A DNA stretch of 64,000 bases, from contig CP085710.1 in the NCBI GenBank assembly GCA_023823795.1, positions 3,498,001 through 3,562,000 of the forward strand. Direction: 5' to 3'. A program made the position numbers and the translations under genes. The DNA is from Bacillus sp. F19 (GTDB taxonomy: Bacteria; Bacillota; Bacilli; Bacillales; Bacillaceae). The notes beneath the pieces are model-generated. The model did no database searches and was not told the DNA's origin. It was given only the letters and a program-made list of their open reading frames with translations. Shown here one piece after another: positions 40,796-50,006 of the stretch. The number at the start of each line of letters is the position of its first letter. Position 1 is the stretch's first letter.

Positions 40796-41341
40796 TTAAT
40801 GTTGAGGGGATGCCTGTGCATTTTTTTTGCTTTTTTTGCTTAAGAGTTCATTATGTTCAAACGAAATGGTATAGCCGACAAATACTCCATATAAAATATA
40901 GAGACATATAGTCGTAACGGTAGTCAGCCTTTCAAGTTCAAATACTGATTTTAAATTAGGAAAAATTGGATTTAAAAGGAAGAACACGAGCGCCCATAAG
41001 GCCAGGCCAAAAGCAAGGCCGACAAACATGGATGAGAATCTCTTCAGGACAAGATAATATAGAAGAGCCGTTCCAATGGAAAGAAAACCAATGCAGAATA
41101 CAGCAACAAAGTTGCCCAATACACCATTTTTCCATTCCCCTAAAATAAAGGGCTGAAGCAATAAATTCGGACTTATTTCTGTTAAGTTCAGAACATATGC
41201 TAAATAACCAAGTAAACTCCAAATCACTCCGCCTGTAAAACCTGTAATCATAACTCTTCCTATAAAAGGAATTGATTCACCCGGCTTATCAGGATCATTT
41301 CTCTGTTCATCAGCAGAATTTGATTGAAAATCATCTGTCAT
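40796..41341 (-). CDS. yqhR: YqhR-like membrane protein
   Basis: 181 residues with four hydrophobic helices after a charged 25-residue N terminus (PFIGRVMITGFTGGVIWSLLG onward). YqhR family by sequence and place; function unknown. Divergent from yqhQ. The 298-bp gap (41342-41639) holds AT-rich promoter sequence and no gene I can support. Confidence 0.82.
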   Translation of the reverse strand: MTDDFQSNSADEQRNDPDKPGESIPFIGRVMITGFTGGVIWSLLGYLAYVLNLTEISPNLLLQPFILGEWKNGVLGNFVAVFCIGFLSIGTALLYYLVLKRFSSMFVGLAFGLALWALVFFLLNPIFPNLKSVFELERLTTVTTICLYILYGVFVGYTISFEHNELLSKKSKKNAQASPQH

Positions 41342-41639
41342 ATGTACACCTCCTGTTTCTTAGTATGTGCAAAATTTCTGCTGCATCATGCAAAAAGGAT
41401 GCAAACAGATGTCTAGCAAAGGGATGTGAGGTTATACTACTAAGAAAGTTGAATCGCTTGTTCAGCACTGACAGGAAGAAGCATCCTGATCTTTTTCTAA
41501 AAATATGACAGATTAAAAAGAATTAAATACAACTGCCTAGAGGTTTATCCTGTTTTTATGTAGAATATAAACATAACATTCTCTGCAGCTTTGTTTAAAA
41601 TCAGTCCAAAAAGAGAATAGATAGGTAGGTTGGTGAAAA

Positions 41640-42587
41640 ATGTCAAAGCAGAATAAGCCTGCATATGGCGGGCAAGCAGTGGTAGAGGGCGTCATGTTCG
41701 GCGGAAAGCATCATTATGTGACAGCCATCAGGCGCAAAAACAAAGAAATCGACTATTTTCGGTTACCGCGAAAATCAAGCAGTTTGATGACTGGCCTTAA
41801 AAAGATTCCATTTATTCGCGGCATCGCAGCTATTATAGAAGCAAGCGCAAATGGAACGAAGCACCTGAACTTTTCAACGGACAGGTACGATCTGGATCCT
41901 GAGGAAGATGAAATACTCAATCAGCATAAAAAAGAATCAAAATTGACCATGATTCTCGGAGTTGCAGCAATAGGTGTCCTTTCCTTTCTCTTCGGGAAAT
42001 TCATTTTCACTTTAGTGCCTCTATTTTTGGCTGAGCTGACAAGGCCCATTTTCCCGTCAGATCTTGCACAAATTTTAATTGAAGGGCTCTTCAAGTTAAT
42101 TCTTCTTTTAGTCTATATTTATGCGATATCATTCACTCCGCTGATCAAGCGTGTCTTTCAATATCACGGTGCAGAGCATAAAGTGATTAATTGCTATGAA
42201 AATGCTCTGCCGCTGACGATAGAAAATGTTCAGAAGCAAAGCCGTCTTCACTATCGCTGCGGAAGCAGTTTTCTGTTATTTACTGTACTTGTCGGGGTAT
42301 TTGTCTATATGCTCGTTCCAACAGAACCGCTTTATGTGCGCGTCCTGAACAGACTGGCGTTAATTCCTGTGGTGATTGGCATTTCTTTTGAGGTCCTTCA
42401 GTTTACAAATAAACTTAGAGACGTACCTGTTTTAAAATGGCTAGGATATCCCGGCTTAAGTCTTCAGCTGCTGACAACGAAAGAACCTGACAATGAACAG
42501 GTGGAAGTTGCCATCGCAAGCTTTAATGAATTGCTGCGGATGGAAAAGGAAACTGTAGAAGGTATAAAAACAGAACAAATTGTATAA
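41640..42587 (+). CDS. yqhQ: DUF1385 membrane protein YqhQ
   Basis: 315 residues. The DUF1385 signature GGQAVVEGVMFGGK at the N terminus and FQYHGAEHKVINCYE near 175 are present, with about four membrane helices. The family is conserved in Firmicutes; B. subtilis YqhQ has no settled biochemical function. Start at ATG 41640 behind a GGTTGG-type weak site. Confidence 0.9.
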   Translation: MSKQNKPAYGGQAVVEGVMFGGKHHYVTAIRRKNKEIDYFRLPRKSSSLMTGLKKIPFIRGIAAIIEASANGTKHLNFSTDRYDLDPEEDEILNQHKKESKLTMILGVAAIGVLSFLFGKFIFTLVPLFLAELTRPIFPSDLAQILIEGLFKLILLLVYIYAISFTPLIKRVFQYHGAEHKVINCYENALPLTIENVQKQSRLHYRCGSSFLLFTVLVGVFVYMLVPTEPLYVRVLNRLALIPVVIGISFEVLQFTNKLRDVPVLKWLGYPGLSLQLLTTKEPDNEQVEVAIASFNELLRMEKETVEGIKTEQIV

Positions 42588-42629
42588 GCTGAACTTCATT
42601 AATTCATTTTCATCTTGGGAGGTGGACTC

Positions 42630-43007
42630 ATGAAAAATCGTGTGAATCCATTTGTGATGATTGTGTTAGCTCTTGGAGGCATCGGATTCCTGGTTACTCT
42701 ATTAACCAGACCAGGATTCCTCTTTAGAGAAATGCTGATCTTCGTTATTGTTCTAGCCATCATCTATTTTGTTGTCCGTTACTTTACTAAACAAAAAATG
42801 GGAAAAGACTCTTCCTCTTACTCTAAAGCTGTTAAACAATCTAAAAAACGTTTCAGTGACCGCAATCAGAGCAGCTCCCATTTGAAAAGCGTTTCAACGC
42901 AAAAAAAGAGCAGCAAAACATCTACTGCCCTTAAAAAGAAGCAAGCCTCTCATTTAACAGTGATTGAAGGCAAAAAAGGCAAAAAGAAAAGCAGGGCATT
43001 TTTTTAA
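42630..43007 (+). CDS. yqhP: SA1362/YqhP-family small membrane protein
   Basis: 125 residues from the ATG at 42630, which follows GGGAGGTGG. Two hydrophobic segments (about 5-23 and 30-48) are followed by a very basic, Ser/Lys-rich tail. SA1362-family proteins share this layout; function unknown. It is 42 bp after yqhQ and probably in its operon. Confidence 0.83.
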   Translation: MKNRVNPFVMIVLALGGIGFLVTLLTRPGFLFREMLIFVIVLAIIYFVVRYFTKQKMGKDSSSYSKAVKQSKKRFSDRNQSSSHLKSVSTQKKSSKTSTALKKKQASHLTVIEGKKGKKKSRAFF

Positions 43008-43014
43008 CCTGCTG

Positions 43015-43899
43015 TTAATACGTCCATTTTTTCAAAAATAGTTCAGTGCGGTTTCTTCCTAGCTCAATTAGAGCTAGTTTTTTTTGTTCTGTTAAGTCAA
43101 ATTCAGTCGTTAAAATACTTTCAACGGGCAGAAAAATAATATTCTTTTCATGCCTGCTGGATATATGTCTGGCATCATGAGCATCTTTCATTGTTTCAAA
43201 AAGAGCACCATACATTTCTATCGCATTACGAATATTGTTCCTCGGCCTCTCCTCATCACTAGGACTCAATTTTATACCAAGAACCGGCCGAGCTTGTATT
43301 GTTTTCTTTTCTTTAAATAGCCAAATTGGAAAGTTGCTTAAAACTCCCCCGTCTACAACAATATTGGTTCCTTCGGCAGATGTCAGTTTGACCGGTTCAA
43401 AAAAATACGGAAGGCTGCAGCTCATAAGAACAGCTCTCGCAACAGAAAAACGTTCTGGTACAAGTCCATACCTTGGGAGGTCATCCGGCAGCACGAGAAT
43501 TCTGCCATTGGTCAGGTCAGATGCAACGATTTTAAGGGAGCCGTGCCTTAAATCACCAAAGGTTGATACCCCTCTTTCCTTCAGTTTGCCTGCTATCCAT
43601 TCTTCAAGCTTGCCGCCTTTATAAAGACCAAGCCGCCAATAAATATTCAGCCATTTCATAAATTTAAATGGCAGGATGGATGGATTTCGTTCCAAAAATT
43701 TCCTAAGATCCATGTCATCCATCATGGTAATAATTTCACCACTCCGATATCCCGCAGCAATAAAAGCGGCAATAATGGAACCTGCACTGGTTCCTGCTAC
43801 CCTTACAAATTGCAGGCCTCTCTGCTCGATAGCCTGATAAGATCCAATTAGAGCAAACCCTTTAATTCCCCCTCCAGAGAAGACGCCATCAATATACAT
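43015..43899 (-). CDS. yqhO: Patatin-like phospholipase YqhO
   Basis: 294 residues. The oxyanion-hole motif GGGIKGFALIG is at residues 9-19, the nucleophile is in GTSAGS near 38 and the dyad Asp is in DGG near 190. A putative lipid acyl hydrolase, no signal peptide. It is convergent with yqhP, whose stop is only 7 bp away. Confidence 0.9.
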   Translation of the reverse strand: MYIDGVFSGGGIKGFALIGSYQAIEQRGLQFVRVAGTSAGSIIAAFIAAGYRSGEIITMMDDMDLRKFLERNPSILPFKFMKWLNIYWRLGLYKGGKLEEWIAGKLKERGVSTFGDLRHGSLKIVASDLTNGRILVLPDDLPRYGLVPERFSVARAVLMSCSLPYFFEPVKLTSAEGTNIVVDGGVLSNFPIWLFKEKKTIQARPVLGIKLSPSDEERPRNNIRNAIEMYGALFETMKDAHDARHISSRHEKNIIFLPVESILTTEFDLTEQKKLALIELGRNRTELFLKKWTY

Positions 43900-44049
43900 A
43901 GAAGTTCCTCCCCTCTCATCCCATCCTTACATTGTAGGTTGCAGTGGCGGGAAATAGACCTTTTCTGCATGTTAATGGCAGCACCCTTTCAATGTTCCTT
44001 TACGTATCAGCTTATGCTTCAGCAGCCGTATATCAAATTTACGCAGAAA

Positions 44050-44079
44050 AAAAGACGGAAGCATTCGCTTCTGTCTTTT
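44050..44079 (-). terminator. Terminator of mntR
   Basis: AAAAGACGGAAGC (44050-44062) and GCTTCTGTCTTTT (44067-44079) pair with one G-U and a 4-nt loop; T's follow on the minus strand. It overlaps the mntR stop. Confidence 0.85.
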
Positions 44080-44510
44080 TATGAGTCGCTGTCCTGTTCG
44101 TTCTGTTTTTGTATAGCACGCAGCGTTTCTACGCGAGTTTCATCACCTTCAAAGAATTGAACAAGATCGCCGATGCGGTCAATTGCGTTCCAGCTGAGAT
44201 GATGCTCGATGCCTTCAACATCATTGTAAATTTTTTCTTCATCCACGCCGATCAGCCTCATGAACTGCTCCAAAAGTTCATGACGGTAAACAAGACGCTT
44301 TCCAATTTTTTTGCCTTTTGGCGTTAGTATGAGTCCACGGTATTTTTCATATATGAGATATTCATCTTTGTCTAGTTTTTGGACCATTTTTGTTACTGAG
44401 GAGGGATGAACGGATAGTGCTTCCGCAATATCTGAAACGCGGGCATATCCCTTTTCTTCTATTAATATATAAATTTGTTCGATATAATCTTCCATACTCG
44501 GTGTTGGCAT
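44079..44510 (-). CDS. mntR: Manganese-responsive repressor MntR
   Basis: 143 residues from the ATG at 44510, which follows GGAGGGG; the frame continues upstream but without family sequence. DtxR-family winged helix with metal ligands visible in MEDYIEQIY (D8, E11), YRHELLEQF (H77) and VEGIEHHLS (E99, E102, H103). It represses Mn uptake genes when Mn is high. The IS element begins 115 bp upstream of its start. Confidence 0.96.
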   Translation of the reverse strand: MPTPSMEDYIEQIYILIEEKGYARVSDIAEALSVHPSSVTKMVQKLDKDEYLIYEKYRGLILTPKGKKIGKRLVYRHELLEQFMRLIGVDEEKIYNDVEGIEHHLSWNAIDRIGDLVQFFEGDETRVETLRAIQKQNEQDSDS

Positions 44511-44660
44511 GTGGTCCCCTCCAAAAAAACGTTCAAAACATAGGAAATCATTACAAGTGTACACTAGTTTAAGGGTGATGACAAGGAAGCATTGATTCTT
44601 ATCGCGAAAAGAAAAGAGCTGGAAATGAAGTGAACCCAAAAAGTTAGACACTTTATTTAC

Positions 44661-45446
44661 TTAGGCAGCCTTGAGGGCATGAATCCGGTAATCAACCGGG
44701 CTCATGCCTTTTAATTTTATCTTGATTCGTTGATGATTGTAGTAATGGATATATTCTTCTAGTTCTTGTTTGAAATGCTCCATGCTTTTAAATTCTTGAA
44801 GATAGAGTAATTCGGATTTTAATAAGCCAAAGAAGTTTTCAATGACCGCATTATCGAGACAATTTCCTTTGCGTGACATGCTTTGTGTAATGTTATGTTT
44901 TTTCAAATCATGCGAGTATTGTTTCATCTGATAATGCCAGCCCTGATCTGAATGGAGAATGGGTGAATCTTTCGATTCCAAGCGATCAAAGGCTTTATCC
45001 AGCATTTTGGAAACGAGCGGATAAACAGGCCGAGATTCGATATTATAGGCGATGATTTCTTCATTAAACAGGTCAAGAATGGCCGATAAGTATAGTTTCT
45101 CCCCAGCTATATGGAATTCTGTGACGTCTGTCACCCATTTTTCATTGGACTTTGCCGCCTTGAAATCACGTGCTAGAATGTTGGGCGCAATCTTGCCGAT
45201 TTTCCCTTTGTACGAACGGTATTTCTTCATGCAAACCAATGACTTCAATCCTAATTCATTCATCAATCTGAGAACTGTTTTATGATTGATGCGAGCACCT
45301 CGATTACGTAATTCTAGGGTGATACGCCGATACCCATAACGCCCTTTATGCGTATGGAAAATCTCTTTGATAAGGGATTTAATTTCTGTGTATTTATCCT
45401 CACGCCCGAAGGCGTTTACCCAATAATAGTACGCACTCCGTGCCAT
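44661..45446 (-). CDS. IS3-family transposase OrfB (DDE integrase)
   Basis: 261 residues from its own ATG. An HTH_21 segment (HKGRYGYRRITLELRNRG) precedes an rve integrase core with the DDE acids in TDVTEFH, HSDQGWHYQ and NAVIENFFG. The frame is open upstream to the slippery A_AAA_AAG at 45515-45521, so the active form is probably an OrfAB fusion by -1 frameshifting. It looks intact. Confidence 0.93.
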   Translation of the reverse strand: MARSAYYYWVNAFGREDKYTEIKSLIKEIFHTHKGRYGYRRITLELRNRGARINHKTVLRLMNELGLKSLVCMKKYRSYKGKIGKIAPNILARDFKAAKSNEKWVTDVTEFHIAGEKLYLSAILDLFNEEIIAYNIESRPVYPLVSKMLDKAFDRLESKDSPILHSDQGWHYQMKQYSHDLKKHNITQSMSRKGNCLDNAVIENFFGLLKSELLYLQEFKSMEHFKQELEEYIHYYNHQRIKIKLKGMSPVDYRIHALKAA

Positions 45447-45499
45447 TTTAGAAATGGATAGAAGCAGATTTAAATCAAATTGTTTCCTTAGTTCATGGA

Positions 45500-46009
45500 C
45501 TACTTTCGCTTTTTCTTTTTTTGTAAGGCATCCTTTTCTTGAACTAAGGCATTCAACTTTTTTAGATAGGCATTCTCTGCACGTAAGTATTCTAATTCGG
45601 CAAGAAGTGCTTCTTGAGAGCCATTAGCTGGCGATTTTTTCTTAGTTTCTTTTTTCATGGATAGACGCCCCTTTTTCTTTGGTTTAAGGGCGTCTATACC
45701 TCCTTCCTTAAACTGATTTGCCCAATTCAAAAGTGTAGAATCGGAAGGAAGGTTATAGTGTACAGCGGTCTCGTTGATCGATGCCCCATATTCGTTCATA
45801 TATTTAAGTACCTCTAGTTTAAAGGGCAGAGTGTAATTTGTATAGGATGAAACAAGTCCTTCCATCCCATGTTTTAGATAGCGAGCGACCCATCTTTTCA
45901 GAGGGGATAAACCTACATTTCTTTCTTGAGCAATGGATTTATAGGATTTTTCCCCTTCTAAGTACTCTAAAACTGCATGTGATTTTTCGTCTATCGTATA
46001 TTTAGTCAA
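45500..46009 (-). CDS. IS3-family transposase OrfA
   Basis: 169 residues from a TTG at 46009, preceded by GGAGGTG; the frame runs further but outside the element's inverted repeat. Two helix-turn-helix units (GEKSYKSIAQERNVGLSPLK; NETAVHYNLPSDSTLLNWAN) and a C-terminal leucine-zipper-like coil (LLAELEYLRAENAYLKKLN). The end contains the A7G slippery run used for OrfAB. Confidence 0.9.
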   Translation of the reverse strand: MTKYTIDEKSHAVLEYLEGEKSYKSIAQERNVGLSPLKRWVARYLKHGMEGLVSSYTNYTLPFKLEVLKYMNEYGASINETAVHYNLPSDSTLLNWANQFKEGGIDALKPKKKGRLSMKKETKKKSPANGSQEALLAELEYLRAENAYLKKLNALVQEKDALQKKKKRK

Positions 46010-46012
46010 AAA

Positions 46013-46060
46013 AACTGCACCTCCAATTGTTAGATGTTGTCTAACAATTGGGGTGCAGTT
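46013..46060 (-). other. Long hairpin enclosing the transposase ribosome site
   Basis: In a minus-strand RNA entering from nrdJ, 46060-46040 pairs with 46034-46013 over 21 bp with a single bulged base and a 5-nt loop. The 3' arm contains GGAGGTG, the ribosome site of orfA. The 5' arm is the terminal inverted repeat itself, so only transcripts that start outside the element can form it. This is a known protective design in other IS elements (IS10, IS50). Confidence 0.65.
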
Positions 46061-46079
46061 CAAAATCCAGCTCTTTATC

Positions 46080-48638
46080 TTATAAACCACACTTTAATTG
46101 TGCTCCGCAGCTAGTGCATGTATTACAGCCGCCTATGTCCTCAACGGTACCCTCGCGGCATACCGGGCATGTATTTCCTACTTCATTGCCGATCGTGACA
46201 TTTGTAGATCTTAAAGCCTGTATTGTATCAACAAGCACAACTTTTCCTTTTTCTTTAGCTGGTGCATCTTCACTCTCAGAGAATGTGTTTTCTTCTGCTT
46301 TTAACGTCAGAACCTGCGTGTCACGGCTGCCGTCAACGTAAACCGTGCCGCCTTTAGCTCCGCCTTTATATAAGCGTTCATATACTTTTTGAACTTGATC
46401 AACCGTATATCCTCTAGGTGCATTGACTGTTTTGCTGATTGAACTGTCAATCCAGCGCTGAATCACACACTGTGCATCCGCGTGAGCTTCTGCGCTGAGC
46501 TCCATTGCTGAAATAAACCATTTAGGCAGATTGTCAGGATCTGCTTCTGGATGCTGGTCCAGATATTCCTGCACGATATCCGCTTTAACTTCAATAAACT
46601 TTCCTAATCTTCCGCTTCTGTAGTAAGAGAAAGAGAAGTAAGGCTCTAAACCAGTGGAGACGCCAACCATTGTCCCTGTGCTGCCTGTAGGAGCAACAGT
46701 CAATAAATGTGAGTTTCGAATCCCGTATTCTTTAATGTCGTCTAAAAGGTCAGCCGGCATTTTGCTCATAAAACCCGTCTTTGTGAATGCTTCACGCAAA
46801 CAGTTTGTTTCTTTTTCTGTTTCACCAGTCAAGAATGGGAAACTTCCTTTTTCTTTTGCAAGCTCAACAGAAGCTTTATAAGCAGTTGTTGCGATGGTTT
46901 CAAAAACTTGGTCAATTAACTGATTGCCTTCTTCTGAACCATACTCTGTTTCACAGTAGATCAGCAGATCATGCAAGCCCATTACGCCAAGGCCTACACG
47001 GCGTTCGCCTAATGCCTGCTTCTTATTATCTTCTAAGAAGTAAGGTGTTGCATCGATGACGTTATCCTGCATGCGGACACCGACTTCAACCGTTGTTTTC
47101 AGCTTTTCAAAGTTCACTGTTTTGCTTTCTTTGTCTGCCATTTCAGCAAGATTGACTGCTGCAAGATTGCAGACAGAATAAGGTGCGAGAGGCTGCTCGC
47201 CGCATGGATTTGTTGCTACAACCTTTTGTCCATAAGCTTTAGCATTCGTCATATCGTTTGCATTATCAATAAAGAAGATGCCAGGCTCTGCTGAATATGT
47301 CGCACAAATATTGATTAAGTTCCATAGTTCTTTAGCTTTAATTGTGCGGTATGTGCGGACTTTGTAGCCAAGCTTTTCCCATTCGCGGACATCACCATGA
47401 TTGTGCCACTCTTCGTTATAGGCTTTCATTTGATCTGCATTATAGCTTTCCACATCAGGGAAGCGAAGCTCGTAATCTGCATCGCTCTCAACAGCATCCA
47501 TGAAATCCTTCGTTAACGTAACTGAAATGTTCGCGCCTGTAAGGAATTCAGAATTATGAACGCTGTATGTTCCTTCTGTAACCAGCTTCAGTTCTGCATC
47601 TTTAATGATTTTTTCGTTAAATCCGCCGAAGCCAGGAATTTGCTTATAGTTCACAATGCTCTGATACATCGCTTTTTCATCCTCTGTTAGAGGCTTGAAC
47701 TTTAGTTTTTCCTGCGCATATTTCTTAATTGACTCGTCATTCGTATTTTCAATTAAGTAGCGTAAAATACGAGGGTTTTGCATTTTTGAAATGATAAATT
47801 CGATAATGTCAGGATGCCAGTCGGCAAGCATGATCATTTGAGCTCCCCTGCGCGATCCACCTTGCTCAACTAAGTGCGTCAGCTTCGCAATATCATCAAG
47901 CCATGATACAGAACCTGACGATTTGCCGTTCACACCGCGTGCGAGTGTATTTCTTGGGCGCAGTGTTGAACCGTTTGTTCCAACTCCGCCGCCTCTGCTC
48001 ATGATCTCCATTACCTGCTTCCGGTGCTCGGATATGCCTTCGCGGGAATCCTGTACAAATGGCATGACGTAGCAATTGAAGTAAGTAACGTCCGTACCTG
48101 CTCCAGCTCCGTACAATACACGTCCTGCCGGTACAAAGTTCAATCCGACTAATTCCTTGTAGAACTTCTGGAACCACTCATTTCGCTTCTCTTCTGTCTT
48201 TTCAACAGAGGCAAGTCCTGTTGCATTTCGTTTTGCGATTTGCTCATAAAATACTTCAAGCGGCTTTTCAATGACATCAAGCGAGCGATAAATCACACCC
48301 GTTTCAACCTCTTCAGGCTTTTCAAGAGAATGGCGGTACTCTTCTTCGACCTGTACACTTGCCATTTTCGTCTGCCAGTCTATTTCTAATATATAGCCTA
48401 GTCCTCTTGCAGGGAATTTAGGATCCTCTTTAATCGTCAGAACAACGAAGTCCCCGTTAGACAGCGTCAGCTTTTCGGTGTCTTTAAATGTGTATCGGTC
48501 AAGCATGACTAAACGGGATACACCTTTGTGAGTCAATTTCATATCATCAGTTATTGGGTGAACTTGGGGAAACAAAGAAATATCGTGATTCAGCTTGTCC
48601 ACATCAAGTTTTAAATTTTCATTAAGTGCAACGGTCAT
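46080..48638 (-). CDS. nrdJ: Adenosylcobalamin-dependent ribonucleotide reductase (class II)
   Basis: 852 residues from the ATG at 48638, which follows GGGGAG; a longer upstream frame has no family sequence. The reductase barrel contains GRGGGVGTN-like MSRGGGVGTNGSTLR, NPCGEQPLAPYSVCNLAAVNLA and APTGSTGTMVGVSTG. The C-terminal tail has a CPVC...CNTCTSCG zinc-ribbon-like cluster. It makes deoxyribonucleotides using B12 and needs no oxygen, which fits a cobalamin-using strain that also has MutAB. Absent from this position in B. subtilis. Confidence 0.95.
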   Translation of the reverse strand: MTVALNENLKLDVDKLNHDISLFPQVHPITDDMKLTHKGVSRLVMLDRYTFKDTEKLTLSNGDFVVLTIKEDPKFPARGLGYILEIDWQTKMASVQVEEEYRHSLEKPEEVETGVIYRSLDVIEKPLEVFYEQIAKRNATGLASVEKTEEKRNEWFQKFYKELVGLNFVPAGRVLYGAGAGTDVTYFNCYVMPFVQDSREGISEHRKQVMEIMSRGGGVGTNGSTLRPRNTLARGVNGKSSGSVSWLDDIAKLTHLVEQGGSRRGAQMIMLADWHPDIIEFIISKMQNPRILRYLIENTNDESIKKYAQEKLKFKPLTEDEKAMYQSIVNYKQIPGFGGFNEKIIKDAELKLVTEGTYSVHNSEFLTGANISVTLTKDFMDAVESDADYELRFPDVESYNADQMKAYNEEWHNHGDVREWEKLGYKVRTYRTIKAKELWNLINICATYSAEPGIFFIDNANDMTNAKAYGQKVVATNPCGEQPLAPYSVCNLAAVNLAEMADKESKTVNFEKLKTTVEVGVRMQDNVIDATPYFLEDNKKQALGERRVGLGVMGLHDLLIYCETEYGSEEGNQLIDQVFETIATTAYKASVELAKEKGSFPFLTGETEKETNCLREAFTKTGFMSKMPADLLDDIKEYGIRNSHLLTVAPTGSTGTMVGVSTGLEPYFSFSYYRSGRLGKFIEVKADIVQEYLDQHPEADPDNLPKWFISAMELSAEAHADAQCVIQRWIDSSISKTVNAPRGYTVDQVQKVYERLYKGGAKGGTVYVDGSRDTQVLTLKAEENTFSESEDAPAKEKGKVVLVDTIQALRSTNVTIGNEVGNTCPVCREGTVEDIGGCNTCTSCGAQLKCGL

Positions 48639-48695
48639 TAAAACAACTCCCCTATCATCTTGTACTTGATTTAATTTATCACAAAGCCACCTTTT

Positions 48696-48744
48696 AATCA
48701 ATATATAGTATTATATTTTCGTTCGACAATACTATATATGGATA
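48696..48744. promoter_or_regulatory. Paired NrdR boxes upstream of nrdJ
   Basis: Box 1 at 48696-48711 reads ATACTATATATTGATT on the minus strand, 13/16 to acaCwAtATaTwgtgt. Box 2 at 48729-48744 reads ATACTATATATGGATA on the plus strand, 11/16. Their centres are 33 bp apart, about three helical turns, as is typical for NrdR. The gap 48639-48962 otherwise holds the lipM terminator and no cobalamin riboswitch that I can see. Confidence 0.75.
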
Positions 48745-48940
48745 AACAGGCAAATCTATTTTATTTTGTCAAATTAAAAACTGCATAAACGAAGCAGAAA
48801 TAATGAGAAAAAAGAAGATAGGAACTTCATAATCACTTTTTTTGAAGAATTTTGTCGCTTGCAAATTCCGAAGAGAACACGAAGTTAGTAAAAAAAGGAA
48901 TGATTTGAAATAATTAGAAATTTCCAGAAAAAATAAACAA

Positions 48941-48964
48941 AAGCGACTAAGGTTCAAGTCGCTT
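48941..48964 (-). terminator. Terminator of lipM
   Basis: AAGCGAC (48941-48947) and GTCGCTT (48958-48964) form a 7-bp stem with a 10-nt loop, followed on the minus strand by TTGTTTATTTTTT. It overlaps the lipM stop. Confidence 0.75.
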
Positions 48965-49799
48965 ATCGTTTATAATTCCAATCATCGGTATTATACTTTC
49001 CCATTGCAATTTTCTCTACAAAAGCATGTTCTTCAGCTGTCAAAGTATAAGGTTCGAGTGAGATATTCAGACCTATCTCAAAGCCCTTTTTAAACGCATT
49101 CTTTGCTTCCTCTACTGTAACAGGATTCTTGCGCAAAGCATTGACAGCAACTGCCTTATTTTTGAAATTTTTCTGCATTCGTTCTTTTACCCGCTCGCTT
49201 GGGTACTTAAACAGATTAAAAAGCATTTCTTCATCTATATCGAGCAAAATGGAACCGTGCTGAAGAATGACTCCTTTTTGGCGCGTTTGTGCGCTCCCGG
49301 CCACCTTGCGTCCTTCTACAACAAGTTCATACCATGATGGTGCGTCAAAACAAACGGCAGACCGCGGATTCTTAAGCCCCTGTTTCTCTTCCTCCGTTCT
49401 CGGTACGGCGAAATATGCACCTAGCCCCAGTTCTCTGAAACCCTGAAGAATACCTTCTGAAATGACTCTATATGCTTCGGTTACTGTCTTCGGCATTTCA
49501 GGATGATCTTCTGACACTATGACGCTGTATGTCAGCTCCTTATCATGCAGAACACCTCTGCCTCCTGTCGGTCTGCGCACAAAGCCCAGCCCATACTTTT
49601 TAACAGCCTCAAGATCAATTTCTTTTTCGACCTTCTGAAAGTATCCTACTGAAAGAGTGGCCGGGTCCCATCCATAAAAGCGGATTACCGGCGGGAAGAT
49701 CCCCTGACTGTTCCACTCAAGCAGGGCTTCATCTAACGCCATATTATAGGACGGGGAACAATTCCCTGAATCAATAAATCTCCAAGTTTCCTTTGCCAT
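48963..49799 (-). CDS. lipM: Octanoyltransferase LipM
   Basis: 278 residues from the ATG at 49799, 7 nt after GGGG; an ATG two codons upstream is too close to that site. The BPL/LplA/LipB fold has the [18 protein letters not shown] motif near 75, the nucleophilic Cys in [12 protein letters not shown] near 150 and KVAGSAQTR near 168. It loads octanoate on GcvH for lipoate synthesis, which the Bkd and Gcv systems here require. Confidence 0.94.
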   Translation of the reverse strand: MAKETWRFIDSGNCSPSYNMALDEALLEWNSQGIFPPVIRFYGWDPATLSVGYFQKVEKEIDLEAVKKYGLGFVRRPTGGRGVLHDKELTYSVIVSEDHPEMPKTVTEAYRVISEGILQGFRELGLGAYFAVPRTEEEKQGLKNPRSAVCFDAPSWYELVVEGRKVAGSAQTRQKGVILQHGSILLDIDEEMLFNLFKYPSERVKERMQKNFKNKAVAVNALRKNPVTVEEAKNAFKKGFEIGLNISLEPYTLTAEEHAFVEKIAMGKYNTDDWNYKR

Positions 49800-50006
49800 C
49801 TTCATACCCCATTTTCCATGATAAGTATGTATTTCATTTTCTGTGCCTTACCTAGTCTATCAAAAAGAAGGCCAGGTTGAAAATAATTATGTCTTATTCA
49901 TAGATGACAATTTGATCCTGCTCTTATATAATAGTATTTGTCCAATATTAATAAAGTTCATTTGAACTTGTCTTAGAAAAGTTGCTTATAAAGGAGTCGG
50001 GTCAGC

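Larger units (their letters stand above)
44626..46062 (-). mobile_element. IS3-family insertion sequence (IS150-like)
   Basis: 1437 bp. The 25-bp terminal inverted repeats are 44626-44650 and 46038-46062; both outer ends start TGAA and inner ends read GTTAGACA, with 20 of 25 matches. A 3-bp target duplication AAA flanks it (44623-44625 and 46063-46065). It carries orfA and orfB with an A_AAA_AAG frameshift site, on the same strand as nrdJ. The flanks AAAGAGCTGG and CCAGCTCTTT are the two arms of a hairpin, so the element sits in the loop of the former nrdJ terminator. Confidence 0.92.

Noticed and set aside
44511-44651. Longer N terminus of mntR, running into the IS inverted repeat
   Set aside because: The known MntR start follows GGAGGGG at 44510, and the extra sequence crosses the IS end.
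46787-47059. Plus-strand frames opposite nrdJ
   Set aside because: Antisense shadows of a full-length conserved reductase gene.
48769-48957. 62-codon minus-strand frame upstream of nrdJ
   Set aside because: Phe/Leu-rich translation of AT-rich DNA without a ribosome site; the region is better explained as leader and lipM terminator.
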